Counted from the first letter of the stretch, positions 56,455 through 64,000 are shown. The stretch: DNA of 64,000 bases from Acidobacteria bacterium 28-1 (GCA_002050365.1 MWYZ01000054.1:1-64000), one strand, 5' to 3'. Notes: generated by a model not told the origin, from the sequence alone. Numbers and translations: made by a program.

Positions 56455-57927
56455 ATGAATAAAGCAAAAACAGTGGGCGAATTAAAAGCGAGTAAATACC
56501 AAACGCGTTCCGTCAAAGACGAAATGCGGGCGAATTTAATAAAAAAACTTCAATCAGGCGAGAAACTGTTCAAAGGCGTTTTGGGTTATGAAGAATCGGT
56601 TGTGCCGCAAATTGTGAATGCGATTTTGGCGAAACACAATATTATTCTTTTAGGATTGCGCGGACAAGCCAAAAGTCGAATCATCAGGCAACTAACGGAA
56701 TTACTCGACGAAGAAATTCCGATTATCGCTGGTTCGGAAATCAGCGACAATCCGTTCGAGCCGCTCTCGGCTTACGGCAGACAGCAAATTCAAGAAAATG
56801 GCGAGAACACAAAGATTGATTGGGTTAAACGCGACTCCCGGTTTGTCGAAAAACTCGCTACACCGGACGTAACGATTGCCGACATTATCGGCGACATTGA
56901 CCCGATAAAAGCGGCGAAAGGCGGACATTTGTTGTCGGACGAATTGACGATTTTTTACGGCTTGCTGCCGAGAGCTAATCGCGGAATTTTTGCAATTAAT
57001 GAATTGCCGGATTTAGCGGGAAAAATCCAAGTCGGACTTTTCAATATTATGCAGGAAGGCGACGTGCAGATAAAAGGTTTTCCCGTCCGTTTGCCGCTTG
57101 ATGTGATGCTCGTTTTCTCGGCAAACCCGGAAGATTACACGGCTCGCGGAAAAATTATCACGCCGCTCAAAGACCGAATCGGCGCGGAAATTCAAACGCA
57201 TTATCCAAAAGACATCGGACTCGGAACGGCAATTACGAAACAGGAAGCGTGGACGGAAAGAGATTTGGGCGACGGCTTCAAATTAGAAATACCAGAATTT
57301 ATTTCCGAGATTGTCGAACAAATTGCGTTTGAAGCCCGCGACGACCAACGGATTGACAAGCGTTCGGGCGTGTCGCAGCGTTTTCCGATTTCCGCGCTTG
57401 AAGCCGCCGTTTCAAATGCCGAAAGACGCGCTTTGATAACCGACGAATCGGATATCGTGCCGCGCATCTCTGATGTTTATTCGGCATTGCCTTCGATGAC
57501 GGGAAAGATGGAACTCGAATATGAAGGCGAGCAAATCGGCGCACAACGGCTGGCGAAAGATTTAATCAAACGCGCTTGCGGCGTAATTTTTGAAGGCTTC
57601 TTTTTGGGAATTGATTTTGAGCCGACGGTTCGATGGTTTGACGAAGGCAACAAATTACTTTTATCCGAAACGGTTTCGGCGGAAGAAGGCGCGATGCTGC
57701 TCAATGCCGTTCCCGAATTGATTGAATCAACGACGACGACTTTGGACATCGGGCGCAAAGACCGTGCAAAACTCGTTTCGGCGTGCGAATTCGTGCTTGA
57801 AGGTCTCTACGCGCAAAACAAAATCTCGCGCAACGAAGAAGGCGGTTATGAAGCCGTTACCAAAGCCAAACGCGACCGGCGCGGAATGATTTACGAAGAT
57901 TTGACCGATTTGGAAGGTTATAACTAA
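56455..57927 (+). CDS. AAA+ ATPase, MoxR / magnesium-chelatase ChlI-like
   Basis: A 490-residue cytosolic ATPase. Walker A-like GLRGQAKSRIIRQL (about 69-82), Walker B and sensor region GGHLLSDELTIF and GIFAINELPDL. FNIMQEGDVQIKGFPVRLPLDVMLVFSANPEDYTARGKIITPLKDRIG is the typical ChlI/MoxR segment. The C-terminal third is helical (ACGVIFEGFFLGIDFEPTVRWFDEG). Such ATPases usually work with a VWA-domain partner; none follows here (a toxin-antitoxin pair does), so the partner gene may lie elsewhere. Confidence 0.85.
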   Translation: MNKAKTVGELKASKYQTRSVKDEMRANLIKKLQSGEKLFKGVLGYEESVVPQIVNAILAKHNIILLGLRGQAKSRIIRQLTELLDEEIPIIAGSEISDNPFEPLSAYGRQQIQENGENTKIDWVKRDSRFVEKLATPDVTIADIIGDIDPIKAAKGGHLLSDELTIFYGLLPRANRGIFAINELPDLAGKIQVGLFNIMQEGDVQIKGFPVRLPLDVMLVFSANPEDYTARGKIITPLKDRIGAEIQTHYPKDIGLGTAITKQEAWTERDLGDGFKLEIPEFISEIVEQIAFEARDDQRIDKRSGVSQRFPISALEAAVSNAERRALITDESDIVPRISDVYSALPSMTGKMELEYEGEQIGAQRLAKDLIKRACGVIFEGFFLGIDFEPTVRWFDEGNKLLLSETVSAEEGAMLLNAVPELIESTTTTLDIGRKDRAKLVSACEFVLEGLYAQNKISRNEEGGYEAVTKAKRDRRGMIYEDLTDLEGYN

Positions 57928-57945
57928 AAATGGAGGTAAAAGAAA

Positions 57946-58146
57946 ATGAATCAAACTTTATTAGAAAAAACCGTCGAAGAACGCCACGCCGAACTGCGCG
58001 AAAAGGCGCGGAAACAAGGTGTCAAGCCAATTCAGCGAATCGAGGATTTATATGGAGACTTTGCCGACGACGTGGACATTGACGAATTTTTAGAAATGGT
58101 GCGCGAAATCCGAAACGAGGGTAAAAACGGGGCATCGAATGAATGA
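57946..58146 (+). CDS. antitoxin for PIN toxin (66 aa)
   Basis: A 66-residue charged protein. The tail (DLYGDFADDVDIDEFLEMVREIRNE) is acidic with aromatic and Leu anchors that fit a PIN-toxin groove. Its end overlaps the toxin start by 8 bases. AATGGAGGTAAAAGAAA precedes the ATG. Confidence 0.72.
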   Translation: MNQTLLEKTVEERHAELREKARKQGVKPIQRIEDLYGDFADDVDIDEFLEMVREIRNEGKNGASNE

Positions 58147-58540
58147 TTTTGTGATAGCCGATACGAACATCATTTCTTACATATTCAAAAAAGATACGCG
58201 CGGCAATTTGTATAAACCGCATCTTGAAGGCAAAGTGGCGATAATTGCGGCGCAAACTCTCGCCGAACTTGAATTGCTTCCGCTACAAAATAATTGGAGT
58301 AAAAAGCGGCACGACGAACTCCGGGAAAACTTAAAAAATTACACCTTTATCGAAGCCAATCAGGAAATTTGTCTGAAATGGGCGAAAATTCGATTTGAAG
58401 CAAAGAGAAATGGAATGCCTGTATCGGTTGGCGATGCATGGATTGCCGCGACCGCTTTGGCTTATTCGATTCCGCTCGTTACACATAATTACAGCGATTT
58501 CAAAAACATATCAGGCTTGCAAATTATTACTGAGAAATAA
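58139..58540 (+). CDS. PIN-domain ribonuclease toxin (VapC-type)
   Basis: 133 residues. FVIADTNIISYIFKKDTRGNLY (first Asp), TLAELELL (Glu), PVSVGDAWIAATALAYSIPLVTHNYSDFKNI (third and fourth acidic residues, all present). It is strongly similar to the toxin at 30017-30412, so the two pairs are paralogous systems within 28 kb. Overlapping start with the antitoxin gene supports co-translation. Confidence 0.9.
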   Translation: MNDFVIADTNIISYIFKKDTRGNLYKPHLEGKVAIIAAQTLAELELLPLQNNWSKKRHDELRENLKNYTFIEANQEICLKWAKIRFEAKRNGMPVSVGDAWIAATALAYSIPLVTHNYSDFKNISGLQIITEK

Positions 58541-58545
58541 ATTTT

Positions 58546-59421
58546 ATGCGTTATTTATTATTGATTTTGTTTTCAGCTTTACTTTTCACAGCTTGCCAAA
58601 AAGCCGAAACCCAAACTGCTTCGACCGATGCTAAACGCTACAAACTGAAAGGCAAAATCGTCGCGGTTGATAAAGCGAAAAAAAAAGCGACCGTCGCGCA
58701 CGAAGAAATTCCGGGTTATATGGCGGCGATGACAATGGATTTTCCGATTCGGGAAGATTGGGTTTGGGAAGATTTAACCAAAGACGCAGAAATTTTCGCC
58801 GAATTAGTGGTTGACGCGGACGGTTATTGGCTGGAGAAAATCGGGATTATCGCCGCGCCGAACCCAAATCAAACCCCTTTACCGGTTCGTGAAGATGTCG
58901 CGCAAATCGGCAATGAAGTTCCGAATTTTACGCTGACCAACCAAGACGGTAAGCGCATCAATCTGAAAGATTATCGCGGCAAAGCGTTGGCGATTACGTT
59001 TATTTATTCGCGCTGTCCGCTGCCGGAATACTGTATTTTGATGTCGAAACATTTTTCCGATTTGGCAAATCAATTAAATGAATCGGAGTCGAAAGATAAA
59101 ATTCGCCTTTTGAGCATTTCGTTTGATCCGCAAACCGACACGCCCGCTCGCCTTAAAGAATACGGTCGCGGTTATTTAGGAAAAGACTCAAAAACTGATT
59201 TCACCGTTTGGCAATTGGCGACCGGAACGGACAAAGAAATAAAAGCCGTCGCCGATTTTTTCGGCTTGCGCTATGAAGTTGACGCTCAGGATAAAACTCA
59301 ATTTGCTCATTCGCTTCGCACAATTGTTATCACGCCCGACGGCAAAGTGCGACGAGTTTTTTCAGGCAACGAATGGACACCGAATGATTTGCTGAAAGAA
59401 TTGCAAGCGACGATAAAATAA
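58546..59421 (+). CDS. lipoprotein with CusF-like copper-binding domain fused to SCO1/SenC domain
   Basis: 291 residues. Lipobox LLFTACQK (Cys17). Residues about 30-107 are the CusF/copper-binding domain (YKLKGKIVAVDKAKKKATVAHEEIPGYMAAMTMDFPI, with the Met/His copper site GYMAAMTM). Residues about 120-290 are the thioredoxin-fold SCO domain with the copper/redox pair in YSRCPLPEYC (CX5C rather than the usual CX3C) and the distal His in FAHSLRTIVI. Predicted role: copper delivery to cytochrome oxidase CuA or copper homeostasis at the outer face of the membrane. Confidence 0.9.
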   Translation: MRYLLLILFSALLFTACQKAETQTASTDAKRYKLKGKIVAVDKAKKKATVAHEEIPGYMAAMTMDFPIREDWVWEDLTKDAEIFAELVVDADGYWLEKIGIIAAPNPNQTPLPVREDVAQIGNEVPNFTLTNQDGKRINLKDYRGKALAITFIYSRCPLPEYCILMSKHFSDLANQLNESESKDKIRLLSISFDPQTDTPARLKEYGRGYLGKDSKTDFTVWQLATGTDKEIKAVADFFGLRYEVDAQDKTQFAHSLRTIVITPDGKVRRVFSGNEWTPNDLLKELQATIK

Positions 59422-59448
59422 TTTGGCTCGATTTTTGAAAATTATAAC

Positions 59449-59595
59449 TCCGCATAATTATTTATGCAGAATTATGTTTCCACAGAAAAATGACAGCAAA
59501 AATCAGACAAACCAAATTATTTGTTGACTTAACTTTTAATACGGAATATAAATAATTCCGTATAATGCAAGTTTAATTCAGTAGAATACAAAGTT
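59449..59595 (+). promoter_or_regulatory. cassette-locus leader B (attI/Pc-like)
   Basis: Hairpin CGCATAA-TTAT-TTATGC (about 59450-59469), GAATTATG, TTGACT (59524-59529), 17-bp spacer, TATAAA (59547-59552), repeats TTCCGTATAA (59556) and TTCAGTAGAA (59577) 21 bp apart, then TACAAAG and the first cassette junction GTT (59593-59595). Element order and distances equal leader A to within 1-2 bases, though the sequences have diverged. It is therefore a functional, mobile or duplicated unit rather than chance. No integrase gene is present in the window. Confidence 0.65.
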
Positions 59596-59934
59596 CGCCG
59601 CCTCGCGGTGGCAAAGCGGAAATTTCACTTTACTTGAATCGAATCGAACGATTCGATTTGGCTCGCTGGCAACGGCACTTTTGAAAATCAAAAAACTTCG
59701 GTGGCGAAGTTCTCGCGCCATTCGGCGTGAACTCGAACTTGTCTGTCAGCAAACTTGGGTGTGGTAAAAATCACGTTGACCGAAGGCAAAGTTCTGGCGG
59801 CAGCCGCCGTTTCAGTGAACGGCGGCGGCGAACAAGTCAATGGACGTGAGCGCGGGACAGCGACTTTGTTATCACGTTGCGCGTTTAACTCGGAGTTGCG
59901 TGGTTGCCTGTCCCGCGCCACGTCATCTCCGCCG
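59594..59934 (+). other. integron-type cassette 1, no convincing gene
   Basis: Runs from the junction G^TTCGCC to the R' box of attC 1. The R'' box at its end (GGCGAAC) is the exact complement of its first bases (GTTCGCC), as required for a cassette excised by recombination. Several short frames overlap it but none has coding character or a ribosome-binding site. It may be a non-coding cassette, or may carry a regulatory RNA or promoter. Confidence 0.65.
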
Positions 59935-59940
59935 TTATGC
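59827..59940 (+). repeat. attC site 1
   Basis: R'' GGCGAAC (59827-59833), L'' TGGACGTG, R' GTTATGC (59934-59940), 114 bp. The stem GACGTG-A-GCGCGGGACAG pairs with CTGTCCCGCG-CCACGTC over 17 bp, with a single extrahelical A. Confidence 0.88.
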
Positions 59941-59970
59941 GGCTACTTGTTATTTTGAGAAAGGTGTAAG

Positions 59971-60741
59971 ATGAACGCTGATGAATTAGCCAGACTTCAA
60001 ATTATAATGACAATTATCGTTACTGTAGCCAACGTCTTTTTGGTGATTTTAACGTCAATTTATGTTTATTTAACACGCCAGATGGTTAACGAAACGAAAG
60101 CCAATCGTGACCCGACAGTTTTTGTTGACCTTGAGTTTCCTGAAAGAGAGGCGCGTGTTGCAATCGGAAATTCAGGTCAAACACCTGCTGTAAACATAAA
60201 GTTTGATGTTCAGGAAGATGTTCCTTGGCGTGGGTTAGGTAAATATTCTGAGGGACTAAAAGGATTAGAAGTTATAAAAAATGGCGTTTCTTACCTTCCG
60301 TCAAATCGCATATTAAAGTATTCAGCAGGAATTCCCGAATGGGACAAAGTTGATGAGGAAAAAAGACTTCTTAAAATAAATGTAAGCTACTACAACGAGA
60401 GTGGTAAAAAGTTTGAGCGTGAATACTTTATTGATTTATTACAGTATAAAGGCATTTTGTTTGAATCATTCCGTGACTCTAATATGGCAATAGCAAAAGC
60501 TATTCGGGACACGGAGCAATCACAGCGTTCTCGTGAGCGCGGCGACGATATGTTAAGAGATATGGGTTCTCACAGAGTAAGCGAGAAACGTTGTTCAATG
60601 TGTGCAGAACTAATACCAAGAGAAGCTAAAATATGTTCTCATTGTGGAGAAGTTCTTGACTCCAAAGTCCGCCGCATAACAAATCAATGGACGCGAGGCG
60701 GAAACAGTTGCTCTCATCGAAGGTATCGTTTGAAACCTTAA
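59971..60741 (+). CDS. cassette 2 gene: membrane-anchored protein with C-terminal zinc ribbon
   Basis: 256 residues. One N-terminal membrane helix (IIMTIIVTVANVFLVILTSIYVYL), a soluble middle domain (DPTVFVDLEFPEREARVAIGNSGQTPAVNIKF) and a zinc ribbon near the end (CSMCAELIPREAKICSHCGE). AGAAAGGTGTAAG supplies the ribosome-binding site. The final about 30 codons run into attC 2, so the last residues (NQWTRGGNSC...) are site-derived, a usual trait of cassette genes. It may be a membrane-bound regulator or phage/stress response protein; function unknown. Confidence 0.75.
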   Translation: MNADELARLQIIMTIIVTVANVFLVILTSIYVYLTRQMVNETKANRDPTVFVDLEFPEREARVAIGNSGQTPAVNIKFDVQEDVPWRGLGKYSEGLKGLEVIKNGVSYLPSNRILKYSAGIPEWDKVDEEKRLLKINVSYYNESGKKFEREYFIDLLQYKGILFESFRDSNMAIAKAIRDTEQSQRSRERGDDMLRDMGSHRVSEKRCSMCAELIPREAKICSHCGEVLDSKVRRITNQWTRGGNSCSHRRYRLKP

Positions 60742-60786
60742 CGTGCGCGTAGCTGGTTTCCGCCCGCGTCATCTCAATCGTTAGAT
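60674..60786 (+). repeat. attC site 2
   Basis: R'' GCATAAC (60674-60680) complements the cassette start GTTATGC; R' GTTAGAT (60780-60786) matches GTTRRRY. The stem GACGCG-A-GGCGGAAAC pairs with GTTTCCGCC-CGCGTC with one extrahelical A. 113 bp. Confidence 0.9.
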
Positions 60787-60820
60787 GCTTCTTTTTTCCG
60801 AACGTAAGAGTTAAGTTTAA

Positions 60821-61765
60821 ATGATGGATGGATTCTCACAACCGCATCACGTTAAAGGGCGCGCCTCGATTGCAGACTTATTCTCGTTAGGTAAGCGTTG
60901 CGGTCTCTATATTCTTCAATTCTCTGATGGTGAGATTTATGCGGGTCAGGCGTTGGATGTAACTCGCCGTTATGTTCAGCATCGTAAGGTTCACTGTGAC
61001 ATTGAGAAGATAAGATTTAAGCGTGTAGCTAAAAAGACCTTGAATGAGGAAGAACGCACCCTAATATGGATGCTCGAACATGAAGGTTATCGCTTACGAA
61101 ATATCACGTTCACAAGCATTCCGAGAGGCGAATCTGATTTCGACCTTATTATGTCTGCGGAGGAGCAAGAGCGATGGCTGAAAGACACAAGCTATGTTGA
61201 CCTTAGCGGTAGCAGAGTTGTTGACCCAGAGTTGCGACGGAAGTACAGCAGAAAGTTCCAGCGTTTTGCTGCTTTGCCTTATTCTAATGAGATTATGAAT
61301 GTTTTGCGTAAGTACATTCATGCGGGCATACCAGCACCTTTGCGAAGCGAACTATCTTTCTGGGCTTGTTCATGCTTGCCGAGTTACTCATATCCTAACG
61401 AAACTGTTTATTCACGCATAAACATACATTGGCAGGAAGTCTTTACCGCTTCGGTGTACAAAGGTGATATTGTGTTTTCATTTCACCTTGCGCTATCACC
61501 TCTTGAAGAAGCATTTGGAGAATCGCTGTCGCCGCTTCTGGAGAAATTTCCTTCTTTGGAGGCAACGGAGCATTTTTATGAACCGGGCGGGCAGAATCAA
61601 ATCAATCTCGTGATTGAAGGAGCAGAATCGGCAGAGGTATTTATGCGGCAAAAGGAAATCGTTTCAGCTATGCGGTTATTCAACTTGCGCTTAATGAAGA
61701 AAGGAGCTTGCGCCTACAGCCGCTATCACTGTATGGATTTAGCTGATAGGATAACCCGCATCTAA
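60821..61765 (+). CDS. cassette 3 gene: GIY-YIG nuclease domain protein
   Basis: 314 residues. CGLYILQFSDGEIYAGQALDVTRRYVQHRK (30-59) is a GIY-YIG core (LYI...YAG, Arg in TRRY). EEERTLIWMLEHEGYRLRNIT follows with a Glu as metal-ligand candidate. The C-terminal 170 residues are a separate, unrecognised domain (SYPNETVYSRINIHWQEVF, LVIEGAESAEVFMRQKEIV). The stop TAA falls inside the R'' box of attC 3. The upstream locus A cassette also encodes a GIY-YIG protein, of a different, shorter type. Confidence 0.82.
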   Translation: MMDGFSQPHHVKGRASIADLFSLGKRCGLYILQFSDGEIYAGQALDVTRRYVQHRKVHCDIEKIRFKRVAKKTLNEEERTLIWMLEHEGYRLRNITFTSIPRGESDFDLIMSAEEQERWLKDTSYVDLSGSRVVDPELRRKYSRKFQRFAALPYSNEIMNVLRKYIHAGIPAPLRSELSFWACSCLPSYSYPNETVYSRINIHWQEVFTASVYKGDIVFSFHLALSPLEEAFGESLSPLLEKFPSLEATEHFYEPGGQNQINLVIEGAESAEVFMRQKEIVSAMRLFNLRLMKKGACAYSRYHCMDLADRITRI

Positions 61766-61871
61766 CAATTCATTGGACGTGAGGGCGAAACAGCTTCTCT
61801 TTAAAAACTTGCGTGGTTACTTTTACGTTGTCTGTATTCGGTTTCGCCCCACGTCAACTCAATCGTTCGGT
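61760..61871 (+). repeat. attC site 3 (last of the array)
   Basis: R'' ATCTAAC (61760-61766) complements the cassette start GTTAGAT. R' reads GTTCGGT (61865-61871), the same core as in the leader A repeat (GTTCGGTATAA). The stem GACGTG-A-GGGCGAAAC pairs with GTTTCGCCC-CACGTC with an extrahelical A. 112 bp. No further cassette or attC follows. Confidence 0.9.
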
Positions 61872-62000
61872 ATGTGCTTTTGAATATAACGCATTTGATT
61901 TGTTCGGGTTGTTTATAATCAAAACTGAAATCGCTTCGGGTTTTCAATTAAAATTTTTTCGTAACTTTCTGTTGTATCCAAAAAATTAGGAGCTACCTGT
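61872..62000. other. right flank of cassette array and upstream region of S9 peptidase
   Basis: 129 bases without a gene. TATAAT at 61914-61919 may be the -10 of the peptidase promoter, but no good -35 stands 16-18 bases upstream. AAAATTAGGAGCTACCT is the ribosome-binding site. Confidence 0.4.
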
Positions 62001-63893
62001 ATGAAACACTTTTTGTCGGTTACCGTTGCACTGCTCTTTTTAATTTCACTTTGTTTTTCCGTCAACGCTTCGCTTGGACAAGACGACCTGGAGCGTTCGG
62101 TTGCATTGATGGGGAAAATTGGTTCTGCCAATTCTCCGAGTTTTTCGCCGGACGGAAAAAGCATCGCTTTTATTTCAAACTTAAACGGCATTCCGCAAGT
62201 GTGGACGATGCCCGCCAGTGGTGGTTTTCCAAAACTTGTTACAGCTTTTGATGATCCGGTCGGGTTTGTTACTTGGTCGCCTGACGGCAATTGGCTGGCT
62301 TTTAACGTCGCGCCGGGCGGCGGCTTGAACGAGCAGATTTACATCGCTCGTCCCGACGGCAGCGAGTTACGGCGGTTGACCGAAGGCGGCAAGGAAAATA
62401 ATTTTCTCGGCGATTGGACGCACGACGGAAAATATATTTTCTTCTCGTCAAATCGGCGCAATCCGGCTTCGACCGACTCTTACTTGCTTGATATTAAGAG
62501 CGGCGAAATGCGAATGGTCGCCGAAAACAAAGGCACCGGCGGTATTAACGAGGTCAGCCGCGACGGTCGGCGAGCAGTTGTCAGCCGTCTTCTTAATCGA
62601 GGCGACAACAATCTTTATTTGATTGATGTAGAAGGCGGCAAAGAAGCGCTGCTCACGCCGCACGAAGGACCAGGCAGTTTTTTCGGAGCGCAGTTCTCGC
62701 CCGACGGACGCACAATTTATTTTGCTTCAAACAAAGACCGCGATTTGCTGGCGCTTGCCCGCGTCAAAATTGATGAAGCCGGACAACCCGGCGCGATTGA
62801 GATTATCGCCGCCAGAGAAAACGGCGAACTTTCGGGCGGATTGATGAATGACGACGGGACGATGATGGTTTTGATTTGGAACATCGCCGGACGAAGCGAA
62901 CTCGCGTTTTACGATGTGAAAAATAACCGGATGACGGCTGGACAGAAACTGCCCGCAGAAATCGTCGGCGGTCTCGATTTCACAGATGACGGCGGGCGGC
63001 TTGCGATGGTTCTGTCCGGCGCGGCGTCGCCCGCAGACATCTGGACGCTCGACTTAAAAACCCGGCAACTCGCGCAACTGACCGACAGCCCGCACGCCGG
63101 AGTTGATTTGACAAAAATGGTGCGCCCGGAACTCGTCGAATACGCGGCGCACGACGGTCTCAAATTGAGCGGTTGGTTATACAAACCACACGGCGCGACG
63201 GGTGCGATGCCCGTTGTTCTCAGCTTTCACGGCGGACCCGAAGGTCAGGAGCGACCCGGTTTTAACGGCACTTATCAAGCATTGCTGATGCGCGGCATTG
63301 CTGTTTTTGCGCCGAACGTGCGTGGCTCGTCCGGCTTCGGCAAAAAATTTGTCAACCTCGACAATGGCGCATTGCGTGAAAACGGAGTCAAAGATATCAA
63401 AGCGACGGTGGATTATGTGGTGAAAAGCGGAGTTGCCGACCCAAAACGAATCGGAATTATGGGCGGCAGTTATGGCGGTTATATGGTGATGGCGGGACTG
63501 ACCGAGTACCCTGAGCTTTTCGCCGCCGGAGCGAATCTTTTCGGCATCACGAACTTTGAAACATTTTTCAAACACACTCAACCGTGGATGGCGGCAATCT
63601 CGAAAATCGAATACGGTAATCCTGAAACCGAAGTTGAGATGTTACGCAAACTATCGCCGATTCATCGCATTGACCGCATCAAAGCTCCAACCATTGTTCT
63701 GCATGGCGCGAACGACACGAATGTGCCGGTCATCGAAGCCGAACAAGTCGTGGATAATCTGAAACGACGCAATGTGCCGGTCGAATATGTTTTGTTCGCC
63801 GATGAAGGACACGGCTGGCGGAAAACGCCGAATCGAATTCGCTCGGCGGTGTCAATCGTCAAATTTTTTGAGAAATATCTCAAGGGCGTTTAA
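62001..63893 (+). CDS. S9 family prolyl-oligopeptidase-type peptidase, exported
   Basis: 630 residues with a signal peptide (about 1-28, SVNASLGQ). Residues about 35-370 form a WD40/TolB-like propeller (SPSFSPDGKSIAFISNLNG, VTWSPDGNWLAFNV, GAQFSPDGRTIYFASN). The alpha/beta-hydrolase domain follows, with Ser490 in GGSYGGYM, Asp572 in HGANDTNVP and His604 in DEGHGW. The pattern fits acylaminoacyl-peptidase/DPP-like S9 enzymes acting on short peptides in the periplasm. The protein is complete in the window. Confidence 0.93.
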   Translation: MKHFLSVTVALLFLISLCFSVNASLGQDDLERSVALMGKIGSANSPSFSPDGKSIAFISNLNGIPQVWTMPASGGFPKLVTAFDDPVGFVTWSPDGNWLAFNVAPGGGLNEQIYIARPDGSELRRLTEGGKENNFLGDWTHDGKYIFFSSNRRNPASTDSYLLDIKSGEMRMVAENKGTGGINEVSRDGRRAVVSRLLNRGDNNLYLIDVEGGKEALLTPHEGPGSFFGAQFSPDGRTIYFASNKDRDLLALARVKIDEAGQPGAIEIIAARENGELSGGLMNDDGTMMVLIWNIAGRSELAFYDVKNNRMTAGQKLPAEIVGGLDFTDDGGRLAMVLSGAASPADIWTLDLKTRQLAQLTDSPHAGVDLTKMVRPELVEYAAHDGLKLSGWLYKPHGATGAMPVVLSFHGGPEGQERPGFNGTYQALLMRGIAVFAPNVRGSSGFGKKFVNLDNGALRENGVKDIKATVDYVVKSGVADPKRIGIMGGSYGGYMVMAGLTEYPELFAAGANLFGITNFETFFKHTQPWMAAISKIEYGNPETEVEMLRKLSPIHRIDRIKAPTIVLHGANDTNVPVIEAEQVVDNLKRRNVPVEYVLFADEGHGWRKTPNRIRSAVSIVKFFEKYLKGV

Positions 63894-63943
63894 ACTGCAA
63901 AACGACATTTGCGGCACTTTGTAATTAAAATAATCTGGTTCAA

Positions 63944-63999
63944 TTCCCGCAATTTTAATTTGCACAAATTTCAAATAGCTTTTGGTAAAATTGCGGGAA
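63944..63999. repeat. inverted repeat after the S9 peptidase
   Basis: TTCCCGCAATTTTA (63944-63957) and TAAAATTGCGGGAA (63986-63999) are perfect 14-bp inverted repeats with a 28-nt spacer. Terminator or dispersed palindrome; it continues to the window edge. Confidence 0.6.
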
Positions 64000-64000
64000 A

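Noticed and set aside
59755-59958. 67-aa plus-strand frame in cassette 1
   Set aside because: Starts at GTG without a ribosome-binding site and spends more than half its length inside the attC site.
63937-63960. GGTTCAATTCCCGC, resembling a tRNA T-arm
   Set aside because: No anticodon arm, D arm or acceptor stem can be folded around it; the bases belong to an inverted repeat.

Overview
The window looks like the chromosome of an Acidobacteriota bacterium, most likely class Blastocatellia (Pyrinomonadaceae-like). This is an inference. The signs are Ser/Thr kinases and winged-helix regulators fused to TolB/FlgO-like and TPR domains, an ECF sigma factor next to kinases, secreted ScyD-type, delta-60 and FG-GAP proteins, moderate GC, and many palindromic intergenic repeats. 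No rRNA, tRNA, CRISPR array or prophage was recognised.

Layout. 1-6.7 kb (minus strand): a diaminopimelate/lysine block (dapB, dapA, dapD) with a P1-family peptidase, a lipid kinase and small conserved proteins; a GxxExxY-gene element with 40-bp terminal inverted repeats sits between dapB and dapA. 6.8-8.2 kb: a secreted-protein/TPR chimera. 8.2-15.5 kb (minus): an ECF sigma factor followed by two kinase/TolB/TPR signalling proteins, both broken between kinase and sensor parts. 15.9-23.7 kb: a secreted ScyD-like protein, then two copies of a module made of a winged-helix/TPR regulator divergent from a small secreted TQRNCQTG protein, with a HigBA toxin-antitoxin pair and 3' remnants of further regulators. 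23.8-28.9 kb: two tandem delta-60/FG-GAP secreted proteins with a repeated leader, a 161-bp MITE and a TPR fragment. 28.9-33.4 kb (minus): an M20 deacylase, two PIN-type toxin-antitoxin pairs, aspartate kinase and a Gly/Ser-rich protein. 33.6-39.1 kb: Ppx/GppA phosphatase, DUF1992, an MFS transporter, an integron-type gene cassette and a lipoprotein. 39.2-54.1 kb: a dispersed fatty-acid beta-oxidation set (fadN-like fusion under a FadR-type operator, an enoyl-CoA hydratase, thiolase, acyl-CoA dehydrogenase) interleaved with Tag glycosylase, YbaK, Kup and others. 54.3-59.4 kb: an M2 dipeptidase, an AAA+ ATPase, a PIN toxin-antitoxin pair and a CusF-SCO copper protein. 59.4-61.9 kb: an array of three integron-type cassettes with three attC sites. 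62-64 kb: an S9 peptidase.

Main discovery candidate: two integrase-less integron-like loci 22 kb apart (36.83-37.50 kb and 59.45-61.87 kb). Both hold attC sites with the diagnostic R''/R' boxes and an extrahelical A in the stem. Both begin with the same diverged leader of about 148 bp: a GCATAA/TTATGC hairpin, a TTGACT-17/18-TATAAA promoter, two TTC-GTATAA-type repeats exactly 21 bp apart, then ATACAAAG^TT. This looks like an attI/Pc-type platform without an adjacent intI.

Second theme: palindromic repeats have entered coding sequence at domain linkers and gene ends (MFS transporter, TolB-TPR protein, kinase linker, dapB 3' end, tag 5' end). Four genes also carry apparent 1-base losses, three of them in T runs; these are either real decay or consensus indels.
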